DNA of 64,000 nt from JAAZHD01 sp012510895 (GCA_050951465.1 JBMNJC010000003.1:53071-117070); one strand, 5' to 3'; positions 1-13,732 are shown, numbered from the stretch's first letter. The notes: generated by a model from the sequence alone, not told the origin. Translations and numbers: made by a program.

Positions 1-55
1 TCTCGGAATTGACTTTAATTCCTTCTTCTATACTGTTTAGTTTTCAAGGACCAAG
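1..55 (-). repeat. Copy of the pre-16S leader of an rRNA operon lying left of the window
   Basis: These 55 bases are identical to 13649-13703, just upstream of the 16S gene in this window. On the minus strand they hold the Firmicute leader box TTGAAAACTAAACAGTATAG. A second rRNA operon, also on the minus strand, must therefore begin here and run off the left edge. Confidence 0.9.
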
Positions 56-86
56 CTTTTGCTGCCTGTTTGACAGCGACTCTTTT

Positions 87-115
87 ATAATATCAAGCCC
101 GAGTTATATTGTCAA
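87..115 (-). promoter_or_regulatory. Promoter of the off-window rRNA operon
   Basis: On the minus strand TTGACA (110-115) and TATTAT (87-92) are separated by 17 bases, an excellent vegetative promoter. It lies at the same place relative to the leader as the promoter of the other rRNA operon. Bases 116-399 hold no gene that I can see. Confidence 0.8.
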
Positions 116-399
116 GTGTTTTTTTCTGTATTGTATAAAGAGCAGGTTAAAATAAGCTCTTTCTCACTTCGCAATTATCGGGCAGGACATTTATACTAAC
201 ATGCCATTTATACTTTGTCAATTGTTTTTCCTATCCATTTTCTGCCGGCGTTAAAAACTATATGAAATATTATTGCTCCAGGCATTGGGGCAATCTACTC
301 CTCTACTTTTTTTCTTCTGTTTTATGATATACTAATATTTAGAAACAACCTGACAGTCAGGGCAATGAGAGATCATTAGGAGGAGAGAGGATATATTCC

Positions 400-1179
400 G
401 TGGAAGCAGCATCCCATAAAATTGGAGAGATTATGGATATTGCATGTCGTGCAGGAAAAATCACCCTGGAAAACGGCGGAGAAATATACAGAGTAGAAGA
501 AACCATGCTGTATATCTGCCGGGGATTCGGCATGAAAGACAGTGAGTGTTATGCAACTCCCACTTCCATCATAGTATCAATTTCAGATACCATGGGTGAA
601 GTTCATACACGAATGATTCGAATTTCGTCACGGGGCATTAACCTGAGAAAGGTTGAAGCAGTTAATGTTTTATCCAGGGAAATTATGAGCAGCTCTGTTT
701 CAATCACAGAAGCTAAAACCCGGCTGACTAAAATAAATAATACGCCGGCTTATCCTCTTTGGCTGACCACTTTGGCAGCTGGAACAGCCACAAGCGCATT
801 TACCATTATTTTTGGCGGCGGACTCGTTCATTTTTTATTCGGACTGATTGTAGGAGCTGTGCTGAATCTGGCAATTGCCTTATTAAACCGGATTGAATTA
901 GGTTATTTCACTACTAACCTGTTTGGCGGAGCCATAGCAGCTTTCGGCGGCTGGTTATTATATTTTTCAGGCAGCATCACGAACTGGTGGATTATTACCT
1001 TTGCTGCTTTGATGCAGCTGGTACCGGGTCTTCTGTTCACAAACGCCTTGCGTGATATGGTTGCCGGGGATTTCGTATCCGGCATAAGCCGCGGGGGCGA
1101 AGCTTTCAGCATTGCGGCCGCCCTGGCCGGCGGTGTTGCCATTACCCTTATGATACTGACACGATTGGGGCTTGGTTAA
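400..1179 (+). CDS. Threonine/serine exporter family protein, N-terminal half (YjjP/ThrE type)
   Basis: This 259-aa protein has a soluble N-terminal domain of about 115 residues followed by roughly five hydrophobic segments (about 120-255), the layout of the ThrE/DUF1212 family that exports threonine and serine or small dicarboxylates at the inner membrane. The GTG start at 400 is preceded by an AGGAGGAGAGAGG run at 378-390. The next gene starts two bases after the stop and encodes the second, all-membrane half of the ThrE fold, so the two subunits should form one transporter, as in the YjjP/YjjB pair. The substrate is inferred from the family only. Confidence 0.85.
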   Translation: MEAASHKIGEIMDIACRAGKITLENGGEIYRVEETMLYICRGFGMKDSECYATPTSIIVSISDTMGEVHTRMIRISSRGINLRKVEAVNVLSREIMSSSVSITEAKTRLTKINNTPAYPLWLTTLAAGTATSAFTIIFGGGLVHFLFGLIVGAVLNLAIALLNRIELGYFTTNLFGGAIAAFGGWLLYFSGSITNWWIITFAALMQLVPGLLFTNALRDMVAGDFVSGISRGGEAFSIAAALAGGVAITLMILTRLGLG

Positions 1180-1181
1180 CT

Positions 1182-1616
1182 ATGATGAAAAATGTGCTGT
1201 TTGCTGCCATTGCAGCAACATCATTCGGGATACTTTTTAATGTTCAGCGAAGAAATCTGCTTTTTGCCGGCATAAACGGCGGACTGGGTTATTTATTCTA
1301 TTCAATTACAGTGGCAAAGGGATTTGAAAGCTATGTAGGCATGCTGACCGCCAGCATTGCAATGTCTGTTTTTGCTGAAATTGTTGCGCGGCTCAGAAAA
1401 GCTCCTGCCTCTGTTTTTCTTGCCGTAGCTCTGATACCTGTAGTGCCCGGAGGCGCAATGTTTCGGTTTGTGCTCAGCCTGCTTGAAGGAGATTATGAGC
1501 TTGCTTTTACATATGGCATACAAACCACCCTGGAGGCAGGTGCGCTTGCCATTGGAATCATTGTTGTATCTTCTTTTACAAAGGTATTAATCCGCAAATT
1601 TAAACAAGGAAATTAG
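1182..1616 (+). CDS. Threonine/serine exporter family protein, C-terminal half (YjjB/DUF3815 type)
   Basis: This 144-aa protein is almost entirely hydrophobic, with about four membrane segments and a conserved IPVVPGGAM-like turn near residues 85-95 that is typical of the ThrE_2/YjjB family. It starts two bases after the stop of the preceding YjjP-like gene, so the two are surely co-translated and probably assemble into a two-part exporter in the cytoplasmic membrane. The substrate cannot be read from the sequence. Confidence 0.82.
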   Translation: MMKNVLFAAIAATSFGILFNVQRRNLLFAGINGGLGYLFYSITVAKGFESYVGMLTASIAMSVFAEIVARLRKAPASVFLAVALIPVVPGGAMFRFVLSLLEGDYELAFTYGIQTTLEAGALAIGIIVVSSFTKVLIRKFKQGN

Positions 1617-1674
1617 CAGACAGGAGTTCCCCATGGCGGATTCTGTTTGTTAATAAAGAATAGAGGGAGGAATA

Positions 1675-2400
1675 ATGATGGTTCAGGTATTAAAAGAATT
1701 AATTGATAAAAGCTCAGACATAGTGTTCTTTGGAGGCGCAGGAGTATCCACAGAAAGCAATATTCCGGATTTTCGAAGTGAAGACGGCATATACAAAGCC
1801 AAGTCCAAATATGGATATTCTCCTGAATATATGCTCAGCCATACTTTTTTTATGAAGCATACGGAAGAGTTTTATGACTTTTACCGCAATCAAATGATTT
1901 ATAAAGACGCCAAACCCAATCCTGCTCATTATGCATTGGCCAAACTGGAACAGGACGGAAAACTCAAGGCAGTCATTACCCAAAATATTGACGGCCTGCA
2001 TCAGCAAGCCGGTAGTAAAAAAGTATTGGAACTTCACGGATCAGTCCATAGAAATTATTGTATGAGATGCAGCCGTGCATATTCACTGGATTATATTTTA
2101 AGCTTTGAATCAATTCCTTTATGCTCTGTATGCAAGGGAATTATTAAACCGGATGTTGTGCTCTATGAAGAACCCTTAAACAGTGATGTTTTACATGAAG
2201 CTGTTACCTGCATCAGAAAAGCAGATATGCTTATAGTAGGAGGTACTTCTCTTGCAGTTTATCCGGCTGCCGGTCTTGTTGAATACTATAGAGGGGATAG
2301 ACTGGTACTAATTAATATGTCGGAAACACCTTATGACAGCATGGCAAATCTGATAATTCGGGATCCGATAGGAAAAGTGCTTGAGGAGGCTACTTCCTGA
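1675..2400 (+). CDS. cobB: SIR2-family NAD-dependent protein deacylase
   Basis: This is a bacterial sirtuin that removes acyl groups from lysines using NAD. The NAD-binding GAGVSTESNIPDFRS motif is at residues 21-35, TQNIDGLH at 102-109, the catalytic His of the LELHGS motif at about 121, a four-Cys zinc site at C129, C132, C150 and C153, and the GGTSL motif near 196. At 241 aa it has the usual length. A GAGGGAGG ribosome site lies just upstream of the start. Its 3' end overlaps the convergent XRE regulator by 11 bases. Deacetylase versus desuccinylase activity cannot be told with certainty. Confidence 0.92.
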   Translation: MMVQVLKELIDKSSDIVFFGGAGVSTESNIPDFRSEDGIYKAKSKYGYSPEYMLSHTFFMKHTEEFYDFYRNQMIYKDAKPNPAHYALAKLEQDGKLKAVITQNIDGLHQQAGSKKVLELHGSVHRNYCMRCSRAYSLDYILSFESIPLCSVCKGIIKPDVVLYEEPLNSDVLHEAVTCIRKADMLIVGGTSLAVYPAAGLVEYYRGDRLVLINMSETPYDSMANLIIRDPIGKVLEEATS

Positions 2401-2791
2401 TATAGGGAAGCAAGGTTTTTACTAACTTCTTAATCAGGCTCACTTCTTCATCAGTACAACTATACAGCAGCCTGTATAATTCTTCTCTCCCCGTGGTTTC
2501 CTTTGTCTCGTATGAATCCTTTCTGTCCTGGATTTCGTTTACAGGGTATTTTGTACCGCCTAAAATCAGATAGTCCAGGGATAAATGCAGACACTCACAT
2601 ATTTTTAATAAAACCATCAGGCTTGCCTGACGTTCTCCCCGTTCCAATTGTCCGAGATAATAATCAGACAGCTCAAGTATCTCAGCAAACTCTGCCCGGG
2701 TAAGCAGCATTCTTTCCCTGCCCGCGCGTATTCTCTGCCCCAATGCAACTAAATCTATGACGTAATTACTTTTTTGGCCAGCCTGGTTCAT
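2390..2791 (-). CDS. XRE-family helix-turn-helix transcriptional regulator
   Basis: This 133-aa protein has an N-terminal Cro/C1-type helix-turn-helix (about residues 12-70, LGQRIRAGRERMLLTRAEFA through the YLGQLERGER recognition helix region) followed by a short helical tail. It should be a DNA-binding repressor or activator. It is convergent with the sirtuin gene and overlaps its end by 11 bases. It points away from the promoter at 2876-2904 that drives the Spo0E-like gene. Its target is unknown. Confidence 0.88.
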   Translation of the reverse strand: MNQAGQKSNYVIDLVALGQRIRAGRERMLLTRAEFAEILELSDYYLGQLERGERQASLMVLLKICECLHLSLDYLILGGTKYPVNEIQDRKDSYETKETTGREELYRLLYSCTDEEVSLIKKLVKTLLPYIRK

Positions 2792-2875
2792 TCTGCTTCT
2801 CCCTCTCTATACACTATTATTACTCTACCGGAATCCGACATTTACATGAATATGCTGTGGGCATGCAATACATGT

Positions 2876-2904
2876 TTGCATATAGTTTGGATTTGGTGTA
2901 TAAT
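2876..2904 (+). promoter_or_regulatory. Sigma-A-type promoter of the Spo0E-like gene
   Basis: TTGCAT (2876-2881) and TATAAT (2899-2904) have an exact 17-base spacer. Transcription should begin near 2911, shortly before a strong AAGGAGG site at 2936-2942. Confidence 0.75.
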
Positions 2905-2946
2905 AGGTACAGAATGGAAAAAGATGATCCCTTCGAAGGAGGTGTA

Positions 2947-3036
2947 ATGGAGTTCATGCCTCATGAAGCAGGCCTTTGTATATTGAACTCTGGCAAAAAT
3001 GAAAGACATAAGCTATATAAAGGAACAACTGGATAA
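2947..3036 (+). CDS. Possible 29-aa leader peptide overlapping the Spo0E-like gene
   Basis: A 29-codon open frame starts four bases after a strong AAGGAGG site and ends 38 bases inside the Spo0E-like gene, in another frame. The peptide (MEFMPHEAGLCILNSGKNER followed by nine more residues) resembles nothing I know. It may couple translation to the downstream start at 2999, which has no clear ribosome site of its own, or it may mark a frameshift. Confidence 0.3.
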   Translation: MEFMPHEAGLCILNSGKNERHKLYKGTTG

Positions 3037-3148
3037 AGCAATTGAAACGAACGCACCGAAAGAGGAGATCTTCAAAATAAGCGAATTAATTGACAGGCAG
3101 ATTTTAAACTACTATGAAAAGGAAAGAATAACAGACGGGAATGCCTGA
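2999..3148 (+). CDS. Spo0E-like sporulation regulatory protein (aspartyl-phosphate phosphatase)
   Basis: This 49-aa protein has two short helices and the ISELIDRQILNYY segment at about residues 27-39, matching the S-x-x-LD-x-x-I-x-x-Y signature of the Spo0E family. Members dephosphorylate Spo0A~P and delay sporulation. It lies behind a good promoter (2876-2904) and ahead of a strong terminator (3161-3187), so it is a single-gene unit. The ATG at 2999 follows an in-frame TGA closely and lacks a clear Shine-Dalgarno site, while the strong site upstream serves another frame. The family assignment rests on the short signature and size. Confidence 0.62.
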   Translation: MKDISYIKEQLDKAIETNAPKEEIFKISELIDRQILNYYEKERITDGNA

Positions 3149-3160
3149 GATGTGCCAAAT

Positions 3161-3187
3161 AAAATGATCGACAATGTCGATCATTTT
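3161..3187 (+). terminator. Rho-independent terminator after the Spo0E-like gene
   Basis: A perfect 12-bp stem (AAAATGATCGAC / GTCGATCATTTT) with a 3-base loop is followed by a T-rich stretch. It sits 13 bases after the Spo0E-like stop codon. Confidence 0.8.
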
Positions 3188-3222
3188 CATTTTCCGGATT
3201 ATGCTTTGATAGACATTGATTA

Positions 3223-3876
3223 TCAGTTTTTTACGGTTACACCGCCAAAAAGGGCAATACAATAGATTTCTGCTGATTGCCGGCTGCCTGAATCGTCATC
3301 CGGTATTTGCTGTGTCTTGTTCTCCCAGCCGCCAAAAATAGGTACACCCGAAATATGGATTTTCCAGTCTTTAGGTACAATGAGTTCAATGCCCCCAAAT
3401 ACTGCAATTAGTTCCAGATATGCCCCCTGATCTGACAGCTTTGCATTCCTAAGATCAACATCTGAACCGCCAAATATTGCTGTAATACTGCCGCCTTTGA
3501 AATCTTGTGATAAGTTGTTTGTTTTTAGTCCGGAAAAGATGGTTATGTGATTCATCTTATCTATATCCTCACTATTAAGCTTTCCGGAAAAGCGACTGAA
3601 GATAAACCATAAACCGGCTAAGATGAGCAGAACGGGGAATACAAGATTACCAGGTATCCATTTTAAATTTTTAGCCAGAAAAACCATACCAAGAGCTGTA
3701 ATAATAAGACCGTTTGCGGCAGAACCGGCACGCTTCACAATAAGACCCAACCCGATAAAAATGATAAGCAACGGCCACCAGGACCATAGACTGTCAAATA
3801 CATTAAAATAGCTGTTAAGTATAATAGCTGCACCTATAAGAATCAGTAACAAGCCAAGCAAAATACGATTGCTCAC
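3223..3876 (-). CDS. LiaF-like membrane protein (LiaI-LiaF transmembrane region plus LiaF C-terminal domain)
   Basis: The 217-aa protein starts with four hydrophobic helices (about residues 5-95) and continues with a beta-rich domain containing repeated FGG-type motifs (IFGGSDVDL, VFGGIELIVP, IFGGWENK). This is the layout of LiaF/DUF5668 proteins, which act in the membrane and, in Bacillus, hold back the LiaRS cell-envelope stress system. No liaRS two-component genes are nearby, so its partner here is unknown. It is expressed on the minus strand, 71 bases after the flippase gene. Confidence 0.75.
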   Translation of the reverse strand: MSNRILLGLLLILIGAAIILNSYFNVFDSLWSWWPLLIIFIGLGLIVKRAGSAANGLIITALGMVFLAKNLKWIPGNLVFPVLLILAGLWFIFSRFSGKLNSEDIDKMNHITIFSGLKTNNLSQDFKGGSITAIFGGSDVDLRNAKLSDQGAYLELIAVFGGIELIVPKDWKIHISGVPIFGGWENKTQQIPDDDSGSRQSAEIYCIALFGGVTVKN

Positions 3877-3947
3877 TACAGATCACCTGCCATCCATTTT
3901 TTGCAATTATATCATTTAAATACCGGGATTTCAAACACATATATATT

Positions 3948-5693
3948 CTACTTGTTCCATTCTGCTTTTATTAAATTTGCAAGCAGAAAATAAACAAGAG
4001 CTCCCAGCAGTATTGATATAAACAGCGACAGGTTTGCATTCAAAGTGTACTTAAGTCTTTCTAAGCTGAACATTGCAAAAGCCCCCATAACAATAGAAGC
4101 AATCAATATTTTAAATATAGAAATACATAAACTCCTTATTCCCAGTGGACCTATCTTTTTTCTTAAACTTAAAAGCAATAGTCCTGCGCAAAAAATAGAA
4201 GATATGCTGGAGGCCAAAGCCAGACCTCCGATTCCCATATACTTTGACAAAATTATATTCAGAACTATATTGACAGTGAGAGCAAAAGCGGCATTTATCA
4301 TAGGCGTTCTGGTATCGTGCAGGGAAAAAAAGATCCTGGCAAGTATATCCCTAACGCCCATACCAACAATACCTATTGAATAAAAGAATAGAGCACTGGA
4401 TGTCAGACCTGCGGCAGCAGAGTCAAATGCCCCTCTGCCAAAAAGCATTTTTACTATAGGCTCCGCCAGTATCATGGCTCCTATGGAGGCCGGTATTATT
4501 AAAAAACATATGTTATTGACAGCTTTTGAAAGAATGAGATTGACCGATTCCAGGTTATTCTCAGCCGCAAATTTAGCCGCCTTTGGAAAAAACACGGCAA
4601 TAACGGAAGAAGCAAATATCCCTTCAACAAAGGACACCAGCCTGTTAGAGTATTCCAAAGCAGTTATGCCTCCAACAGCAATCCTGGATGCAATGGTCCT
4701 GTCTACCAGCATATTAATCTGATTAATTGAAGTTCCGAGAATTATAGGAATGGATAAAGAAACCATTTCCCTAACATGCCTGTTCTTTATATCGATATTA
4801 AAACTATGCCTGTAGCCTGCCTTATATACAAATATTAATACAAGAATAATCTCAGATATAACCCCAAAGATTCTACTTAAAGGAAGCAGCATCAGGTTTT
4901 TATACCAACTTAATACTATAGCAGTTATAATGATAATATTTAAGGGCAGGCCGACAAGGGCAGGTACAATGTAGTTTTCATTCATCTGAAGGTAACTGTT
5001 GAATATATATAATGCACCTGTAAAGTATATGCCAAACAGAGTTATTTTTGTAAAGCGTACTGCCAGAGCCAGTGTCTCACCCTTAAACCCGGAAGCAAAA
5101 AGCCGGACTGCAGGTTCTGTAAAGATAAGCCCCGCTGCAACTATTATTGTGCATACAACAGCTAATAAATTGATTAAATTGCTGGTGAACTTATTTCCCG
5201 ATTCCCAGCCTTGTTCGGCAACTATACGGTTATACATGGGTATATATCCCGGCGACAAACCGGTACCAATGATGCCGAATATTATACTTGGGATTGTCAG
5301 CGATACCAGAAAAACATCACTGATATGGGAGGCACCGTAATAGTACGACAAGGTTATATCCCTGATAAACCCAACTATTTTTGACACTATGGTTAAAAGC
5401 ATTATCGTAACCACTGTTTTGCTAATGCTGTTCTTTATATCAGCAACCCTGCCGGACTTGTCAATTTCAGATATCCTTTTTATCAGCCTTTTGTACTGTA
5501 TAAAGTGCTGAAGCCTCCTGCTCCTGCTTAAGCGGCTCCACCTGGCTGCCCAGAAGTTGAGAAAGAAAATCTTTATATAGTCAACTCTGTATTCCTCATT
5601 AAACTCCAAATCAAATATTTTAAACAGGGTTTTCAGACTGCTGTCATACATGCCTGCCAGGTAATTGCTTAAATAATAAAAATTATCTTTCAT
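3948..5693 (-). CDS. MurJ/MviN-like lipid flippase, with an N-terminal stretch that belongs to the upstream kinase
   Basis: From about residue 90 onward this is a MATE-fold flippase of the MurJ/MviN family with about 14 membrane helices (opening motif SKIVGFIRDITLSYYYGAS). Such proteins move lipid-linked peptidoglycan or polysaccharide units across the membrane. The first 90 or so residues are soluble, charged and not part of MurJ. They are in frame with the missing C-terminus of the kinase encoded just upstream. Removing one base from the six-A run at 5731-5736 joins both genes into a single 868-aa frame with no stop between them. No good internal start for MurJ is visible. Given the neighbours, it probably serves exopolysaccharide export. 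Confidence 0.82.
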   Translation of the reverse strand: MKDNFYYLSNYLAGMYDSSLKTLFKIFDLEFNEEYRVDYIKIFFLNFWAARWSRLSRSRRLQHFIQYKRLIKRISEIDKSGRVADIKNSISKTVVTIMLLTIVSKIVGFIRDITLSYYYGASHISDVFLVSLTIPSIIFGIIGTGLSPGYIPMYNRIVAEQGWESGNKFTSNLINLLAVVCTIIVAAGLIFTEPAVRLFASGFKGETLALAVRFTKITLFGIYFTGALYIFNSYLQMNENYIVPALVGLPLNIIIITAIVLSWYKNLMLLPLSRIFGVISEIILVLIFVYKAGYRHSFNIDIKNRHVREMVSLSIPIILGTSINQINMLVDRTIASRIAVGGITALEYSNRLVSFVEGIFASSVIAVFFPKAAKFAAENNLESVNLILSKAVNNICFLIIPASIGAMILAEPIVKMLFGRGAFDSAAAGLTSSALFFYSIGIVGMGVRDILARIFFSLHDTRTPMINAAFALTVNIVLNIILSKYMGIGGLALASSISSIFCAGLLLLSLRKKIGPLGIRSLCISIFKILIASIVMGAFAMFSLERLKYTLNANLSLFISILLGALVYFLLANLIKAEWNK

Positions 5694-5724
5694 TAAAGCT
5701 TGTTCAGTAATCAGCCAGAAAATA

Positions 5725-6555
5725 TCATAGAAAAAATACGAACCGGTCAGTAAACTCCCAGTCTATATATTTTATCCCCTGCTCATTTCTTTCCCTAAGC
5801 AAAATATTCGGCGTCCATAAGTCACCATGCAGCTGAAGGAAGGGAAATCGGGTTGTAAGCAGGCTGTGGTCAATGCTTTTTAAAAGTCCCATGCCTATTC
5901 TGTCTTTTGCATCCAACTTGGAAATCAGCCATAACGGGCTCCTGGAGGTATAATTATTATGGCATTTCATTTCATTGAAAAGACAATTATAGCGCTTGAA
6001 TACATCATTTATAACATAGGAGCAGTCATCATCCGACCATTGCCTTACAGGCTTGGCCATAACAAGCTCTTCCGCCATAAACAGTTTTTGGTTATTGTAA
6101 TCCAGTAATTCCGGCAGCGGAAAAAACCGTCTGAAATATGAATAGTTTTTAATCGTTGTGTTATATTCCTCATAGTCCAAATAGGAAGTAATTACTTTAT
6201 TATTTATAAAATCAAATATTTTCAGATTCTTTCTGTTCAGCCCCAGAGAACATACCGTTCCGCTGAAATTGGACCGGTTAACATCCATGTCGGTATTATG
6301 AGTGATAATAATATTTTTGCGAAAGAATATAAGCTTAATAATAAAAAGCACAAGGATGCGCCACAGCGGACTTTTGTTCGTTTCAAAAAGCTCACGGGCT
6401 TTTTTATAACTCCAACCGTCTTTTAAGTATAAAAAAGACAGAGAATTATCAAATACATATATCCCCGGCCGCAGGAACATGTTTATCTTCATTAAAAGGT
6501 CTATTTGAGCCCTTTTATTTTCTATAAAAGACATTAGCACTCTAAACATCTGCAT
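5725..6555 (-). CDS. Aminoglycoside/choline-kinase-like phosphotransferase in a polysaccharide cluster (frameshifted end)
   Basis: Residues near the end contain LQLHGDLWTPNILL and IDWEF, the HGDxxxxN catalytic loop and DxE metal-binding motif of the APH/choline kinase fold. The 276-aa frame stops soon after the DWE motif, which is too early. In the +1 frame the sequence goes on as FVFFYDIFWLITEQAL and then into the N-terminus of the flippase frame. It overlaps the Wzy-like gene by 14 bases, so it belongs to the same operon. It may phosphorylate a sugar or attach choline-like decorations, but the substrate is unknown. The N-terminal 100 residues are divergent. Confidence 0.68.
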   Translation of the reverse strand: MQMFRVLMSFIENKRAQIDLLMKINMFLRPGIYVFDNSLSFLYLKDGWSYKKARELFETNKSPLWRILVLFIIKLIFFRKNIIITHNTDMDVNRSNFSGTVCSLGLNRKNLKIFDFINNKVITSYLDYEEYNTTIKNYSYFRRFFPLPELLDYNNQKLFMAEELVMAKPVRQWSDDDCSYVINDVFKRYNCLFNEMKCHNNYTSRSPLWLISKLDAKDRIGMGLLKSIDHSLLTTRFPFLQLHGDLWTPNILLRERNEQGIKYIDWEFTDRFVFFL

Positions 6556-7813
6556 TCTCCTTAAAGCAATGCCTCATATTTGCTTTCAAAATTGCCGACA
6601 GTATTCCGAAAAAGAACCAAAACATGCGGGCGTTATTTAAGGATATTCCCAGAGAACCAATCAGAAAAACAATCAGGATATCAGCCAATAACCTTGCATT
6701 CCCTTTGGAAGACCTTAAAAAAATGCCCCTGCCTGTAATATAAAAAATATATACATACAATAAAGTGGCGAAAAGCATGCCCCATTCAGCGTATAACTGA
6801 AGGTAAGTATTATGTGCTATCATATCTGTCTTAAAAAATGCTTCTGCCAATCCTGAATAGGTGCCCAGGCCAATGCCGGTTATAGGCGAAAGCTTTATAA
6901 GCCCGACAGCAACGATCCAGGTTATATCCCTGCCGGATCCCATTCCTGAAACTGCGCCGCGAAAATCCGTGAAAATTATTGTTAACCTGTTAAATGCCGG
7001 CAGTCTGTCAGACAGATAATAAAATATCTGTGACGGAATGGACAACATGCCAAATGCTGCAATAATTACAGAAAATAAAATCACCCTGATTAGAAAACCT
7101 GTTCTCATTCTGCTTTTTAAAAATGTTTCTGCCAGTCTAAGCAGCATATACGCCATTATTGTAATGAGACCGGTTTTCGATCCTGAAGCCAGGACGGCTA
7201 AAACAATGAAAATGCATATGCCTAATCGTAAAAGTCCCTTAACATCCTCGCTTCTGGAAAAGTACACCAGTGCCGAGGCCTGAATAAGTGAAAAGTAATT
7301 AGGATCGTTCATTAGTCCGGTCAGCCTGACCCCTTCATACATAAGAATTGACGATAAGGGCTGAAGGTTTGTAACAGCGGCCCAAGCGCCCAATATACCG
7401 ATAAAAAGAGCTGCATAGGAATAGGATTTTATTATCATCCCGTCACAATTTAATAAACCTGTATTATAACCCAATACATAATAGCAAAAGCATACCAGCA
7501 GCTTAATATAATTGATCATAACCGATGAAGGCTGAGGGAAAAACGCGAAAGCAGCCGGAACATAGAAAAAAGATACAAGCAGGGCATGATTTGTCAGTGC
7601 CATAAAATATAGGAGGGAGACTTTGGATATTATAAGCTTTTTAGTAAGGACCAGTATTATAATGCCTAAAAGACAGAAAAAATCGGCAGCAGAGAGGTTT
7701 ACACCGAACATAATGCCTGACTGGTTTAAAAATAATGCCGTTAAGCCTAATATAAAGCCGATAGATCTTGTATTTACATTATCCGGAATCTGCCGGACCA
7801 TACTTTCCATCAT
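6542..7813 (-). CDS. Wzy-like O-antigen ligase/polymerase family membrane protein
   Basis: This 423-aa protein has about 10-12 membrane helices and a large extracellular loop. The central segment SGMGSGRDITWIVAVGLIK and the following GIGLGTYSGLAEAFFKTDMI with AHNTYLQLYAEWG are typical of the O-antigen ligase/polymerase (PF04932) family: a conserved region ending in HN-YL. It should polymerise or ligate lipid-linked glycan repeats on the outer face of the membrane. An AAAGGATGG ribosome site precedes the start. Its first 35 bases overlap the truncated deacetylase reading frame. Confidence 0.82.
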   Translation of the reverse strand: MMESMVRQIPDNVNTRSIGFILGLTALFLNQSGIMFGVNLSAADFFCLLGIIILVLTKKLIISKVSLLYFMALTNHALLVSFFYVPAAFAFFPQPSSVMINYIKLLVCFCYYVLGYNTGLLNCDGMIIKSYSYAALFIGILGAWAAVTNLQPLSSILMYEGVRLTGLMNDPNYFSLIQASALVYFSRSEDVKGLLRLGICIFIVLAVLASGSKTGLITIMAYMLLRLAETFLKSRMRTGFLIRVILFSVIIAAFGMLSIPSQIFYYLSDRLPAFNRLTIIFTDFRGAVSGMGSGRDITWIVAVGLIKLSPITGIGLGTYSGLAEAFFKTDMIAHNTYLQLYAEWGMLFATLLYVYIFYITGRGIFLRSSKGNARLLADILIVFLIGSLGISLNNARMFWFFFGILSAILKANMRHCFKENADV

Positions 7814-8159
7814 TTATGCACCATCCTTTGTTTTGAGTCCTCTTGTATACCTCTTTCATGGTGCTGTTTAAGAGCAGCCCTCTATCGATTTTCTCTCTTA
7901 CATAAGCGAATATATCCTCCAGCCCATCAAGAAGGCGTTCAGTGTCATAGGACAGATTGCAGGGATGAAACCACATATGAAATGCTTCTCCTCTCTTTAT
8001 GGCCTTGTCAATTCCTTTCTTGGCTTTTCTGACCCTTGACCAAACCTCCCTTTCATCCTTGGCTGATTCTCTGATTCTTCTGAAGGCAAACGGTGAACGT
8101 TTGAAAGATGCACTTGTCCGAATTGATTTTTGATTCAATATATGATGAAAGGGATTATT
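7779..8159 (-). pseudogene. Truncated polysaccharide deacetylase (C-terminal fragment only)
   Basis: The open frame encodes RGEAFHMWFHPCNLSYD followed by LLDGLEDIFAYV and GLLLNSTM, which is the conserved C-terminal end of NodB-type polysaccharide deacetylase-family proteins found in capsule clusters. The catalytic NodB domain is absent. The frame can only be extended back to 8159, where an in-frame stop meets the T-run of the rRNA terminator (8167-8213). The gene was evidently cut when the rRNA operon and this locus were joined. It overlaps the start of the Wzy-like gene. No ATG start with a ribosome site is present. Confidence 0.72.
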
Positions 8160-8166
8160 TTAGTCC

Positions 8167-8213
8167 AAAAAAAATAAAAATAAAAAAAACCTTAACCAAA
8201 TAAATGGTTAAGG
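8167..8213 (-). terminator. Rho-independent terminator of the rRNA operon
   Basis: On the minus strand a 9-bp stem CCTTAACCA / TGGTTAAGG (8190-8213) is followed by a long T-rich tract, directly after tRNA-Asn. Confidence 0.92.
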
Positions 8214-8221
8214 CTTCCATA

Positions 8222-8296
8222 TGGCTCCCCAGACTGGACTCGAACCAGTAACCCCTCGGTTAACAGCCGAGTGCTCTGCCATTGAGCTACTGAGGA
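8222..8296 (-). tRNA. tRNA-Asn (GTT)
   Basis: A full cloverleaf with acceptor TCCTCAG / CTGGGGA, anticodon loop CTGTTAA giving GTT, T-arm GGTTCGAGTCC and encoded CCA. It is the last gene of the rRNA operon. Confidence 0.96.
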
Positions 8297-8303
8297 ATAT
8301 TAT

Positions 8304-8419
<116 letters not shown>

Positions 8420-8489
8420 TATTATCCCGGCCTGTTACAGCCGGTATATCTTATAGGGCTTTACACCCTCAAAACTACACAATGCAATT

Positions 8490-11546
<3,057 letters not shown>

Positions 11547-11621
11547 CTCTCTTGCGAAATCGTAGTGTAATATTTCTACTACCCTACTGCTTTCTTGCAT
11601 TGTGTAGTTTTCAAGGTGCAA

Positions 11622-11699
<78 letters not shown>

Positions 11700-11747
11700 A
11701 TATTTACAAGTTTGACGTCGGAAGTTTGATGCCTCCAACATCTAACA

Positions 11748-11823
11748 TGGTGGAGATGAGGAGAGTCGAACTCCTGACCTCCTGCTTGCAAGGCAGGCGC
11801 TCTCCCAACTGAGCTACACCCCC
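11748..11823 (-). tRNA. tRNA-Ala (TGC)
   Basis: Acceptor GGGGGTG / CATCTCC, anticodon loop CTTGCAA giving TGC, T-arm AGTTCGACTCT and encoded CCA. It lies between 16S and tRNA-Ile. Confidence 0.97.
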
Positions 11824-11893
11824 ATAACTGCCTGAAGGATCCTTAGTCCCTCAAAGCTAAACAGTATAGAAACGAATTAAAGCAATGGCTCCC

Positions 11894-13565
<1,672 letters not shown>

Positions 13566-13732
13566 AATCTATCTTACAGCCCTTATGGGCTGAAGCTTTA
13601 ACTTGGTGTTTGATTAGCTCTCACTTTTTTCGCTATTAGCAATCATTCTCTCGGAATTGACTTTAATTCCTTCTTCTATACTGTTTAGTTTTCAAGGACC
13701 AAGTTCTTCGCCGCTTCTCAGCGGCGACTTTT

